This document shows positions 26,892-38,070 of a stretch of DNA of 64,000 nucleotides, one piece after another (position 1 is the first letter of the stretch; every line of letters begins with the position of its first letter). The notes under the pieces are model-generated. The model made no database searches. It was not told the DNA's origin and saw nothing but the letters and a program-made list of their open reading frames with translations. The stretch is from CAVVIH01 sp963748295 (GTDB taxonomy: Bacteria; Acidobacteriota; Vicinamibacteria; Vicinamibacterales; 2-12-FULL-66-21), in the NCBI GenBank assembly GCA_963748295.1, contig CAVVIH010000008.1:124001-188000 (forward strand), in the 5' to 3' direction. Both the position numbers and the translations under genes were made by a program.

Positions 26892-27827
26892 CTATTTTAT
26901 GGTTTTCAGCTGCTCGAGGATCTTTTTGGCGTCCGGCAGCTCACGGGCGTCGGGCGGCGCCGCCGCCACGAATTTCTCCATGTCGGCCTTCGCCTCGGGC
27001 ATCTTCTTCGCCGCGAGGTACGCCCTGCCGCGATAGTAGTAGATCTCGTTCTGCTTGGGAAAGGCCTCGCCCAGCTTCGTCAGCATCGCGACCGCGTCGT
27101 CCGGCTTGCCGTCGTTGATTAGATTGATGCCGGCGTTGATGAACGGCAGCGGGTCTTTGACCTGCGCGAGATCGATCGACTGCAGGAGCGCCACGCCTTC
27201 GGCCTTGTTTCCCGCCTCCATCTGCAGCTCCGCCAGCAGGATCTTGACGTCGATGTTCGTCGGTTCCTTGTCGAGGACGACTTTCAGGTGTTCGATCGCC
27301 TTCGGGTAGTTCTTCTCCCCCGAGTAGGCGGCGGCAATGAAGCGATTGAGCTGGTGGATCGTCGGGTACTTGGCGAGCAGATCCTCGTAAATCTTGCGGG
27401 CCTCGGCGAACTGGTTCGCGCGGAGCAGGCTGTCGGCGCGCTTCAGCTCCGCCTGGATTTCGGCGTTCGGATCGGCGACCGCCTTCACGAGCTTGACGTC
27501 GACGCGCGGCGCGTTGCCGGCTTCGTCCAGATTGATCGTGCCCTTCTGGCTCTGGAAACCGTCCTTGCTGAACTCGAGGTCCCACTCGCCGGTGGCGAGG
27601 TTCGCGAACGCCCATTCGCCCTTGGTGTTCGACTTCGATTGGAGCGGCGGCTGCCCCTGCACGTCTTTCTTCGACACGCGAATCGCCACGTCAGCCAGCG
27701 GCTGACCCTGATCGTCGGTCACTTTGCCGGTGATTCTTGCCTCGCCGCGAGGCTGCTGTGCGAACGCGCCTGCGGCGGATGCCGCCACCAGGGCGACGCT
27801 GAGTGCGAGGGTCTGCAGGATTTTCAT
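26892..27827 (-). CDS. Secreted TPR protein with carboxypeptidase-regulatory-like domain
   Basis: 311 residues. The signal peptide ends at AFAQ. Residues about 30-115 are a CarboxypepD_reg-like beta-sandwich (ARITGKVTDDQGQPLADVAIRVSKK, GEWDLEFSKDGFQ). The remainder contains TPRs (ANQFAEARKIYEDLLAKYPT, YPKAIEHLKVVLDKEPTNID, IYYYRGRAYLAAKKMPEAKADMEKFV). A periplasmic scaffold is the probable role. It is 8 bases upstream of the lipoprotein gene and likely heads a three-gene unit with it and the muropeptide hydrolase. Confidence 0.82.
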   Translation of the reverse strand: MKILQTLALSVALVAASAAGAFAQQPRGEARITGKVTDDQGQPLADVAIRVSKKDVQGQPPLQSKSNTKGEWAFANLATGEWDLEFSKDGFQSQKGTINLDEAGNAPRVDVKLVKAVADPNAEIQAELKRADSLLRANQFAEARKIYEDLLAKYPTIHQLNRFIAAAYSGEKNYPKAIEHLKVVLDKEPTNIDVKILLAELQMEAGNKAEGVALLQSIDLAQVKDPLPFINAGINLINDGKPDDAVAMLTKLGEAFPKQNEIYYYRGRAYLAAKKMPEAKADMEKFVAAAPPDARELPDAKKILEQLKTIK

Positions 27828-27900
27828 GATCCTAACAGTTTAATGGATTTTGGGGCCGTGTCGGAGGGGGGAAGACGCGCGCGCAGCAGAGCTTCCGTCA

Positions 27901-27940
27901 AAACGAAACCGCCGGCCGTCTCCTCCAAAACGGCCGGCGG
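27901..27940 (-). terminator. Rho-independent terminator after csoR
   Basis: Minus-strand arms CCGCCGGCCGT and ACGGCCGGCGG, with a 10-base loop, are followed by TTTCGTTT. It lies about 40 bases past the CsoR stop. Confidence 0.85.
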
Positions 27941-27980
27941 CGCACGATTGACGTGCTACGTTCGAGTCGCAAGCGATCGG

Positions 27981-28256
27981 TTACTTGGCGAACCGATCGA
28001 AAATATCCACGAGCTCGGAGAGGCGTTTCGTTTTCTCTGGCTCACCTCTCACGATCCCTTCGGGCACGCACCGCTCGACGTGATATTTCAGGACGGCCAG
28101 GCTGATCCGGTTCAACGCCGCTTCCGCAGCCGCGAGCTGCTGAAGAATGTCTACGCAGAGCCGCGGCTCCTGCACCATGCGCCGAATGCCGCGGACCTGT
28201 CCTTCGATCCGGTTAAGCCGCGTGACGAGGCTTTGCTGCTGTGTCTCATCCAACAT
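27981..28256 (-). CDS. csoR: CsoR/RcnR-family metal-sensing repressor
   Basis: 91 residues from the ATG at 28256, which follows GGGGGA; upstream in-frame codons show no homology. An all-helical repressor of the DUF156 family. The fingerprint is C34 (RLCVDIL), H59 and C63 (KYHVERC), the Cys-His-Cys triad of Cu(I)-sensing CsoR. FrmR (formaldehyde) and RcnR (Ni/Co) differ at the third position. The basic N-terminal helix RLNRIEGQVRGIRRM is the DNA-contact region. No copper exporter lies beside it; the nearest copper-related genes are at 19-21 kb. Target genes are therefore unknown. Confidence 0.87.
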   Translation of the reverse strand: MLDETQQQSLVTRLNRIEGQVRGIRRMVQEPRLCVDILQQLAAAEAALNRISLAVLKYHVERCVPEGIVRGEPEKTKRLSELVDIFDRFAK

Positions 28257-28583
28257 GAGGTCCCCCGGAACGCGCCACATTCGGCGTTCACGTGAACTAC
28301 GCCGCCGGGTTAGCTCCGTTTCGGGGCTCGAGAAAAAAGCCTCGCACTGTCGTCCGACGGCGCGATGTATTGCAAGCGTCACGCCTCCGCGCGCACTTTC
28401 GTGCAGCGATGCGGCCTGAGAGAAACGTTCGATTTTTCGCGCGCTCGCGCAGATCGCGGCGCACTGGATACTCACTGGATACAAGGAACCGTATTTTTGG
28501 CTTCGCGTGGATCCATTTTCTTGAGTTCGACGAATCGACAGGAATGCGGGTCGAAAGGCCTCGTGATTGACACGAGATTCAGA
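28257..28583. other. Gene-free divergent region between csoR and the fad regulator
   Basis: About 330 bases without a supported gene. It contains one half of the GAGCCTCGC hairpin (28331-28350, no matching arm). It must hold the promoters of both divergent genes, but I see no convincing -35/-10 pair. The FadR-type palindrome begins right at its right end. Confidence 0.5.
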
Positions 28584-28584
28584 A

Positions 28585-28602
28585 TGAATGAACATTCATT
28601 CA
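28585..28602 (+). promoter_or_regulatory. FadR-type operator palindrome at the start of the TetR gene
   Basis: TGAATGAACATTCATTCA: two perfect 8-base arms around a 2-base centre. It closely matches the known Bacillus FadR operator core (TGAATGA...TCATTCA). It ends on the A of the ATG at 28602 and overlaps the earlier ATG at 28584. A repressor bound there would block both the regulator and the fad genes behind it. Confidence 0.75.
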
Positions 28603-29225
28603 TGGCCGTCATGGCTCGAACACTTCGGCAATCCGCGCCGCGCACCGACAAACGCGACGCCATCCTCCGCGCCGCCATCGATACGTTCGCGGCGCGCGGC
28701 TTCTTCAACGCCCAGGTCGCCGATGTCGCGCGCGCGGCCGGCGTCGCCGCCGGCACCGTGTATCTCTACTTCCGCGGCAAGGACGACCTGCTCATCTCGA
28801 TCTTCGAACGCACGATGACCGAGGCCATCGCCGAGGGACGCGAGATCGTCGGCAGGCTCGACGATCCCGGCGATCGGCTGCGCGAGATCGCGCGGCTGCA
28901 CCTGAATCGTCTCGGACGCGACCGCTCGCTCGCCATCGTGTTCCAGGTCGAGCTCCGGCAGTCCACGAAGTTCATGGAGCGGTTCTCCGCCACGCAGCTG
29001 CGCGAGTACCTCGGCATCATTCGCGACGTCGTCGCTGATGGACAGTCGCGCGGCACGTTTCGCACGGGCGTGAATCCGACGCTCGCGGCCAAGCTGTTTT
29101 TCGGCGCGCTCGACGAGATGGCCACGAACTGGATCCTGAGCCGCCGCAGATACGCGCTCGCGTCCGAAGCCGACGCCATCGTCGATCTCTTCGTCGGCGG
29201 ATTGGCGGGGCCCCGCGAGCACTAG
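28602..29225 (+). CDS. TetR-family regulator, FadR-like
   Basis: About 207 residues. The HTH domain (RDAILRAAIDTFAARGFFNAQVADVARAAGVAAGTVYLYFRGKDDL) is textbook TetR. The C-terminal ligand domain has ELRQSTKFMERFSATQLREYLGIIRDVV and FGALDEMATNWILSRR, as in Bacillus FadR-type regulators that respond to long-chain acyl-CoA. Starts at 28584, 28602 or 28611 are possible; I prefer 28602, just behind the operator. It is followed after 3 bases by fadN, so autoregulation together with the beta-oxidation operon is likely. Confidence 0.85.
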   Translation: MAVMARTLRQSAPRTDKRDAILRAAIDTFAARGFFNAQVADVARAAGVAAGTVYLYFRGKDDLLISIFERTMTEAIAEGREIVGRLDDPGDRLREIARLHLNRLGRDRSLAIVFQVELRQSTKFMERFSATQLREYLGIIRDVVADGQSRGTFRTGVNPTLAAKLFFGALDEMATNWILSRRRYALASEADAIVDLFVGGLAGPREH

Positions 29226-29228
29226 AAA

Positions 29229-31490
29229 ATGCATATTCGATCAGTTGCTGTGCTCGGCGCCGGTACGATGGGTGCGCAGATCGCAGCGCATTTCGCCAAC
29301 GCCGGCGTTCCCGCGCTGCTGCTCGACGTCAGCCGCGACGCGGCGCGCGCCGGCCTCGAGCGGGCACGGACGCTGAAGCCCGACCCGTTTTTCACGCCCG
29401 AGGCGCAGACGCTCGTTCGCACCGGAAGCTTCGACGAAGACCTCGCCGCAATTGGCGAGGCCGACTGGATCGTCGAAGCAGTGGTAGAGCGCGCGGACAT
29501 CAAGCGCGCGCTGCTCGAGCGCGTCGAACAGCACCGGCGCGCGGATGCGATCGTCAGCTCGAACACATCGGGGATCCCGATTGCTTCGCTGGCCGAAGGG
29601 CGAAGCGACGCGTTCAGGCGTCACTGGCTCGGCACGCACTTCTTCAACCCTCCGCGTTATCTGCATCTGCTCGAGCTGATCCCGACCGCCGAGACGGCAT
29701 CCGATGTCCTCGACACGGTTGCCGCCTTCTCCGATCACCGGCTGGGCAAGGGTGTGGTGATCGCGAAAGACACGCCGAATTTCATCGCGAATCATCTCGG
29801 ACTCTACGGCGTTGCGCTCGTGCTGCGCGCGTTGAGGAGCGGCGAATACACCGTCGAGGAGATCGACGCGATCACCGGTCCGGCGATCGGCAGGCCGAAG
29901 AGCGCCACGTTCAGAACGATCGACATCGCCGGCATCGACGTCCTCGCCCACGTCGCGCGGAATCTCGCCGAGCGGCTGGACGATCCCGGGGCGCGCTCGA
30001 TGTTCGATCTCGGACCGCTCGTCACCGACATGGTCGAGCGCGGATGGACCGGCGTGAAGACAGGACAAGGCTTCTACCGGCGCGACGCAAACGGCGAGAT
30101 CCTGACGCTCGATCCGGCCAGCATGTCGTTTCGCGCCAGGCTGTCGCCGCGCCTGCCCTCGCTCGACGCGGCGCGATCCATCGAGGATCCCGCCGAACGC
30201 ATCCGGACCCTGTTCCTCGGCAAGGACAAAGTCGGCTCGTTCCTGCGCGACACGCTCGGTCAGACGCTGCTCTACGCGGCGCGTGTCACTCCCGCCATCG
30301 CGCATTCAATCGACGACGTCGACCGGGCGATGCGCTGGGGATTCGGCTGGGATCTCGGGCCGTTCGAAACCTGGGACGCGATCGGCGTGCAGCGAGTCAT
30401 CGATGCCTGCGGCATGACCGATCTGCCGCCGCTCGTCCTCGAAGCGCGGCAGCGCGGCGGTTTCCGCCCCGGAGCGTCGCTCCCGCCGGCGGCGCCGGAC
30501 CTCCGGGTGCTGCAAACATCGAAGTCCCGTGTGGTGAGAAAGAACGCGGGCGCCAGCCTCGTGGACATCGGCGACGGCGTGCTCGCGGTCGAGTTCCACT
30601 CGAAGATGAACGCCATCGGCGGCGACACGATCGAGATGCTCCACGCCGGCGTCAAGGAAGCCTCCTCGAATTTCCGCGCGCTGGTCGTCGGCAACGAAGC
30701 GGTCAACTTCTCCGCCGGCGCCAACCTGATGCTCCTCCTGCTCGAAGCGCAGGAAGGCAACTGGGAAGAGATCGACATGATGATCCGCGCCTTCCAGGGC
30801 GCGACGATGGCGCTGAAGTACGCGCCGGTGCCGGTGATCGTCGCGCCGGCAGGGCTCGCGCTCGGAGGCGGATGCGAAATCGTCCTGCATGCCGATCGCG
30901 TGCAGGCAGCCGCGGAGAGCTACATCGGGCTCGTCGAGGTCGGTGTGGGACTGATTCCCGCAGGCGGCGGCACCAAGGAGATGCTCGCGCGGGCGATGGA
31001 GGACGCGCCGGCAGGCGTCGACGCGCTCCCTTACGTCCAGCGCGTGTTCGAAACCATCGGCTTCGGCAAGGTCGGCACGAGCGCGCCACACGCGCGCCGC
31101 CTCGGCTATCTTCGCGAACTCGACAGCGTCACCATGAACCGGGAGCGCCTGATTGCCGACGCGCGCGCGCTCGCGGTGGCGCGCGCGGCCGATTACGTCC
31201 AGCCGCAGCCGCGCAAGGCGATAAGGGTCGGCGGCGAGGGCCTGCTTGCCGCGCTGAAGCTCGGCGTCCATCTCGCGTGGCGCGCCGGACGCATCAGCGA
31301 TCACGATGCGCTCATCGGCCGCAAGCTGGCGTGGATCCTTGCCGGCGGCAACCTGCCGCATGCGGCGACGCTGTCCGAGCAGCAGGTGCTCGACCTCGAA
31401 CGGGAAGCGTTCCTGAGCCTCTGCGGCGAGCGCAAGACGCAGGAGCGCATTGCCTACACGTTGAAAACCGGGAAGACGCTGAGGAACTGA
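29229..31490 (+). CDS. fadN: Bifunctional 3-hydroxyacyl-CoA dehydrogenase / enoyl-CoA hydratase
   Basis: 753 residues in the FadN order (dehydrogenase first, hydratase second), the reverse of E. coli FadB. The NAD-binding fold begins VAVLGAGTMGAQIAAHF (residues 7-22). The catalytic His is H137 in THFFNPPRYLHLLELIP. A second dehydrogenase C-domain follows (DDVDRAMRWGFGWDLGPFETWD). The crotonase-fold part lies at about 430-640, with NFSAGANLMLLLLEA and PVIVAPAGLALGGGCEI. It hydrates enoyl-CoA and oxidises the 3-hydroxyacyl-CoA. First structural gene behind the FadR-like regulator. Confidence 0.92.
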   Translation: MHIRSVAVLGAGTMGAQIAAHFANAGVPALLLDVSRDAARAGLERARTLKPDPFFTPEAQTLVRTGSFDEDLAAIGEADWIVEAVVERADIKRALLERVEQHRRADAIVSSNTSGIPIASLAEGRSDAFRRHWLGTHFFNPPRYLHLLELIPTAETASDVLDTVAAFSDHRLGKGVVIAKDTPNFIANHLGLYGVALVLRALRSGEYTVEEIDAITGPAIGRPKSATFRTIDIAGIDVLAHVARNLAERLDDPGARSMFDLGPLVTDMVERGWTGVKTGQGFYRRDANGEILTLDPASMSFRARLSPRLPSLDAARSIEDPAERIRTLFLGKDKVGSFLRDTLGQTLLYAARVTPAIAHSIDDVDRAMRWGFGWDLGPFETWDAIGVQRVIDACGMTDLPPLVLEARQRGGFRPGASLPPAAPDLRVLQTSKSRVVRKNAGASLVDIGDGVLAVEFHSKMNAIGGDTIEMLHAGVKEASSNFRALVVGNEAVNFSAGANLMLLLLEAQEGNWEEIDMMIRAFQGATMALKYAPVPVIVAPAGLALGGGCEIVLHADRVQAAAESYIGLVEVGVGLIPAGGGTKEMLARAMEDAPAGVDALPYVQRVFETIGFGKVGTSAPHARRLGYLRELDSVTMNRERLIADARALAVARAADYVQPQPRKAIRVGGEGLLAALKLGVHLAWRAGRISDHDALIGRKLAWILAGGNLPHAATLSEQQVLDLEREAFLSLCGERKTQERIAYTLKTGKTLRN

Positions 31491-31492
31491 CC

Positions 31493-32272
31493 GTGTTCGA
31501 TCGTGGCTCCGGCCCGCCCGTCATTGTCGTGCCCGGGGTGCAGGGGCGATGGGAATGGATGCGTCCCGCGCTCGACGCGCTGAGCCGGCGCTGCAGGGCT
31601 GTGTCGTACTCGCTTTCCGGTGATATCGGGTCGGGATCGTCGATGGACAGCGGACAGGACTTTGACAGCTATATCCGTCAGCTCGACGGAATCCTCGAGC
31701 GGACCGCGATCGATCGCGCGGTGGTTTGCGGCGTCTCGTACGGCGGCCTGATCGCGCTCAGGTATGCCGCGCTTCGGCCCGACCGCGTCACCGGACTTGC
31801 CATCGTCTCGGCGCCGGCGCCAGGCTGGGAGCCGTCCGCACGGCAGGCGACGTGGCTCGCGCGACCGTGGCTGTCGGCGCCGGCGTTCGTGGCAGGCGGA
31901 CCGTTTCGTCTGTGGCCCGAGATCCGCACGGCGCTTCCGCAGGCGCCAACGCGCCTCCGGTTCGCGGTTGCGCACGGGCTGCGGGTCATGCGGGCGCCGA
32001 TGATTCCGCCATTGATGGCGCTTCGCATCCGCCAGCAGCAGGAAGTGGACTTCCGCGCGGACTGCGAGCGCGTCAACGTCCGGACCCTCGTGATAACCGG
32101 CGACGAAGACCTCGACCGCGTCGTGCCGGTGGAGGTCACACAACGTTATTGCACGCTGATTCCGTCGTCGCGCTATGTGAGGATGACCGGAACGGGTCAT
32201 ATCGGGTTGATCACGCAACCCGAGCGCTTCGCACGAATCGTTGGTGAATTCGCCGATGGCAACCATAACTGA
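31493..32272 (+). CDS. Alpha/beta hydrolase
   Basis: 259 residues from a GTG two bases after the fadN stop. Nucleophile Ser in GVSYGG, acid Asp in TGDEDLDRVVP and His in GTGHIGL make a complete triad. The N-terminal strand VIVVPGVQGRWEWM is the usual oxyanion-loop region. No lid resembling an epoxide hydrolase or haloalkane dehalogenase is evident. Sitting between fadN and fadA, it may be an acyl-CoA thioesterase or lipase that feeds or relieves beta-oxidation. The substrate is not determinable. Confidence 0.83.
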   Translation: MFDRGSGPPVIVVPGVQGRWEWMRPALDALSRRCRAVSYSLSGDIGSGSSMDSGQDFDSYIRQLDGILERTAIDRAVVCGVSYGGLIALRYAALRPDRVTGLAIVSAPAPGWEPSARQATWLARPWLSAPAFVAGGPFRLWPEIRTALPQAPTRLRFAVAHGLRVMRAPMIPPLMALRIRQQQEVDFRADCERVNVRTLVITGDEDLDRVVPVEVTQRYCTLIPSSRYVRMTGTGHIGLITQPERFARIVGEFADGNHN

Positions 32273-32915
32273 TCTGACCGGTCCGGCCGGCCGGCTCGAG
32301 GCGGTGCTGGAGCCGCCCGCGGACGGCCGTGCCGATGGCGCCATCCGCGGGGCGGTCGTGTTCGCGCATCCGCATCCGCAGTTCGGCGGGACGATGCACA
32401 CGAAGGCGGTGTATCAGGGAGCCAAGGGTCTGTCGCGAATCGGGTGCGCGGTGCTGCGGTTCAATTTCCGCGGCGTCGGCCACAGCGAGGGGCAATTCGA
32501 TCAGGGCGACGGGGAAAAGCAGGATTTCGGCGCCGCGACCGATTACATGGCGAAGCGTCATCCCGGCGCGCGCATCTGGGCGGCCGGCTTCTCGTTCGGC
32601 GCCTGGGTCGCGCTCGAGGCCGGCGCGGCCGACGATCGCGTGTCGGCGCTGATCGGCATCGCCCCGCCGGTCGCCACGTCGGTCTCGGGAATGCAGTACT
32701 CGTTTCCACTCACGCTGGAAAGCACGAAGCCGAAGTTCTTCGTGCAGGGCGAGGCGGATGAGGTGTGTCCCCTCGAGGCGCTGTGGCGCTTCTACGGCCA
32801 GCTGAAGGAACCGAAAGAGATCGTGGTGATTGACGGCGCCGATCATCTCTTCGAGGGAAAAACGTCCGAGGTCGGCGAGGCGTTGGAGGATCTGCTCGGG
32901 GACTACGAGGATTGA
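32256..32915 (+). CDS. Alpha/beta hydrolase, dienelactone-hydrolase-like (CocE/YfbR-type small esterase)
   Basis: 219 residues from the ATG at 32256, overlapping the previous gene by 17 bases. It shows FAHPHPQFGGTM, FNFRGVGHSEGQFDQGDGEKQD, nucleophile Ser in AAGFSFGAW, Asp in GEADEVCP and His in DGADHLFEG. This is the alpha/beta hydrolase subfamily often annotated as acyl-protein or dienelactone hydrolase-like. It is co-transcribed with the beta-oxidation genes: fadA begins 4 bases downstream. Its role in that pathway is unknown. Confidence 0.83.
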   Translation: MATITDLTGPAGRLEAVLEPPADGRADGAIRGAVVFAHPHPQFGGTMHTKAVYQGAKGLSRIGCAVLRFNFRGVGHSEGQFDQGDGEKQDFGAATDYMAKRHPGARIWAAGFSFGAWVALEAGAADDRVSALIGIAPPVATSVSGMQYSFPLTLESTKPKFFVQGEADEVCPLEALWRFYGQLKEPKEIVVIDGADHLFEGKTSEVGEALEDLLGDYED

Positions 32916-32918
32916 ACC

Positions 32919-34082
<1,164 letters not shown>

Positions 34083-34129
34083 ACATCCCGGGCCCCGGCC
34101 CCTTGCCCCAGGCCCCGTAAGGAGCATCA

Positions 34130-35875
<1,746 letters not shown>

Positions 35876-35876
35876 G

Positions 35877-36470
35877 ATGACGCGCCGGATCGCGGCACTG
35901 ATGCTGGCGGCCGCTCTGGTGGCCGCCTGCAGCGGCCGCGAGCTCACCTACGACGAGGAAATCGCCGGCTGGCGGGCGGAGAAGGACCGCTACATGCGCT
36001 CCCAGGAATCGCCGGTCCCGGCGGAGCGCCGCGAGTCGTTCGCGCCGCTCCCCTACTTCCACGTCTCGCCGGCGTATCGCATTCCAGCCGGCCTCGAGGT
36101 CATCAAGGCCGAAGAGATCATCGAGATGTCGCTATCGTCCGGCGCGCGGCGGCGGATGCGCCGGGTCGGCGTGCTCGGCTTCACGCTGCAGGGACAGCAG
36201 ATGAAGCTCACCGCCTTCGTCGACGCCACCGAAAACGACATGAGCCGCCTGTTCGTGCCGTTCGGCGACCTCACCAACGGCACCGAAACGTATCAGGGCG
36301 GGCGGTATCTCGATCTGGATCGCACCGCAACCGGCATCTACGACCTGGATTTCAACCGCGCCTACCATCCGTTCTGCGTCTTCAACCACGAGTACGTGTG
36401 TCCCGTCCCGCCGCGCGAGAACCGCTTGAAGGTCCCGATCCGCGCCGGCGAGAGGCTGCCAGCCTCATGA
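35877..36470 (+). CDS. DUF1684 lipoprotein
   Basis: 197 residues from the ATG at 35877, one base after the fadE stop. Lipobox LVAACSG gives a lipidated Cys at about residue 18. The C-terminal part has the DUF1684 hallmarks: FGDLTNGTETYQGGRYLDL, YDLDFNRAYHPFCVF and CPVPPRENRLKVPI. Its function is unknown. The chain with fadE (1-base gap) and the following HAD gene (ATGA overlap) places it at the tail of the fad operon. Confidence 0.85.
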   Translation: MTRRIAALMLAAALVAACSGRELTYDEEIAGWRAEKDRYMRSQESPVPAERRESFAPLPYFHVSPAYRIPAGLEVIKAEEIIEMSLSSGARRRMRRVGVLGFTLQGQQMKLTAFVDATENDMSRLFVPFGDLTNGTETYQGGRYLDLDRTATGIYDLDFNRAYHPFCVFNHEYVCPVPPRENRLKVPIRAGERLPAS

Positions 36471-37129
36471 TTTCCGCGCTCGTGTTCGACTTCGACGGCG
36501 TCCTCGCCGACTCGGAGCCGCTGCACCTGGCGGCGACGCAGGACGTGCTCGCGTCGATCGGCGCGGCGCTCCCGCGCGAGGAGTACTACGCCGACTATCT
36601 CGGATATGACGATGCGGGGATGTTTCGCGCGTTGTCGGACGCGCGAGGCTGGGGGCTGACGAGCGGGCAGATCGAAACGCTGATCGCCGAAAAGGCGCTC
36701 GCGCTCGAGGCGATCATCAGCGGCACGGATGTCCTCTATCCATCGACGCCCGACTGCGTCCGCCGGCTCGCGGCCGACTGGCCGCTCGGCATCGCGTCGG
36801 GCGCGTTCCGCCACGAAATCGAGGCCATCCTCCGGCGCGGCGGCATCGATCGCTACTTCAAGTTCATCGTCGGCGCCGGTGACACGCCGGAAAGCAAGCC
36901 CCAGCCAGGTCCGTACCGCCGGGCCGCGCAGCTGCACGGCGCCGATCCCGGATCCTGCCTGGCGATCGAGGATTCCCGCTTCGGCATCGAGTCGGCGAAG
37001 TCCGCCGGCCTGTGGTGCGTCGGCATCACCACCACCTACCCGGTCTCCGAGCTGATGGCCGCCGACGCGGTCATCGCCAGCCTCGACGAGCTCACGCCGG
37101 AACTGATCCGATCGTTCGGGACCGGTTAG
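36467..37129 (+). CDS. HAD-family phosphatase (beta-phosphoglucomutase-like)
   Basis: 220 residues from the ATG at 36467, overlapping the DUF1684 stop as ATGA. HAD motif I is FDFDGVLADSEPLH, motif II is the Ser in GIASGAF, motif III includes the Lys in TPESKPQPGPY, and motif IV is LAIEDSRFGIESAKSAG. This is the subfamily of phosphoglycolate phosphatase and beta-phosphoglucomutase. The specific sugar phosphate or nucleotide cannot be named. Confidence 0.88.
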   Translation: MISALVFDFDGVLADSEPLHLAATQDVLASIGAALPREEYYADYLGYDDAGMFRALSDARGWGLTSGQIETLIAEKALALEAIISGTDVLYPSTPDCVRRLAADWPLGIASGAFRHEIEAILRRGGIDRYFKFIVGAGDTPESKPQPGPYRRAAQLHGADPGSCLAIEDSRFGIESAKSAGLWCVGITTTYPVSELMAADAVIASLDELTPELIRSFGTG

Positions 37130-37140
37130 AATCAGCGGCA

Positions 37141-38070
37141 GTGACTTTCGCCTTGCATCTGCAGCCGAGGGCCGTCCAGGTCGCGCGGGAGCTCGAGCGC
37201 GCGCTCGACGCGCCCGGCGAGGGTCTTGGCGCCGCCGCGCTCGCGATCGCGAGAGTGGAATACCCGTCGCTCGACCCGGCCCGCTATCTCGACGAGCTCC
37301 ACGAGATGTCCGAAGAGGCGGCGGCGAGGATCAAGGGCGCTGCCGCCACCGACGCGGCGATCCACGCGTTCAACGAGTACCTCTACGACGAGAAAGGCTT
37401 CTGCGGAAATCGCCAGAGCTACGACGACCCGCGGAACAGCTTCCTCAACGAGGTGCTGGAACGGCGCACCGGGATTCCAATCAGCCTGGCGGTGGTCTAC
37501 ATGGAAGTGGCGCGGCGGGCGGGCCTCCGCGTCGCCGGTGTCAACTTTCCCGGGCATTTCCTGCTGCGCGTCCCGGTGGATCTCGACGGAACGTCATCGG
37601 TCGACGAGCAGTTCCTCATCATCGATCCGTTTCACGGCGGCGCCCGGCTGTCGGAGATCGATTGCCGCGAGCTGCTCAGCCAGCACGTCGGCGACGAAGC
37701 GGCGTTCGATGCCTCGCTGCTCGCGCCGGCCACCCGCCACGACATCGTCGTGCGGATGCTGGTGAACCTGAAGCGGCTCTACGTCCGCATGCGATCGTTT
37801 CCGCACGCGCGGTTCATCTCGGATCTGCTGCTCGCGGTGGATCCGTCGGCGATCGCCGAGCTGCGCGACCGCGGCCTGCTGGCCTATCACCTCGAGGATT
37901 TTGCCGCGGCATTACGGGATCTCGAGGCCTACCTGCGGCTGGTGCCGAGGCACGCGGCACTGCCGGCGGCGCCGGCGCCCGATTCAGGCGGCGACCAGAC
38001 GGAGAGCTACGACGCGCAGGTGTGGGAGCACGTGAAGACGCTGCGCAAGCGCGTCGCCGGGTTCAACTGA
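37141..38070 (+). CDS. SirB1-like transglutaminase-fold/TPR protein
   Basis: 309 residues from a GTG at 37141. Residues about 30-200 match the SirB1_N transglutaminase-like fold (YPSLDPARYLDELHEM, YDDPRNSFLNEVLERRTGIPISLAVVYMEVARRAGLRVAGVNFPGHFLLR). The C-terminal third is TPR-like (GLLAYHLEDFAAALRDLEAYLRLVP). The family includes proteins of unknown biochemical role. It overlaps the convergent HAD gene by 8 bases. Confidence 0.85.
   Translation: MTFALHLQPRAVQVARELERALDAPGEGLGAAALAIARVEYPSLDPARYLDELHEMSEEAAARIKGAAATDAAIHAFNEYLYDEKGFCGNRQSYDDPRNSFLNEVLERRTGIPISLAVVYMEVARRAGLRVAGVNFPGHFLLRVPVDLDGTSSVDEQFLIIDPFHGGARLSEIDCRELLSQHVGDEAAFDASLLAPATRHDIVVRMLVNLKRLYVRMRSFPHARFISDLLLAVDPSAIAELRDRGLLAYHLEDFAAALRDLEAYLRLVPRHAALPAAPAPDSGGDQTESYDAQVWEHVKTLRKRVAGFN

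Noticed and set aside
29229..31490. E. coli-type FadB/FadJ assignment
   Set aside because: Domain order is dehydrogenase then hydratase, the reverse of FadB/FadJ, and the operon order fits fadNAE.
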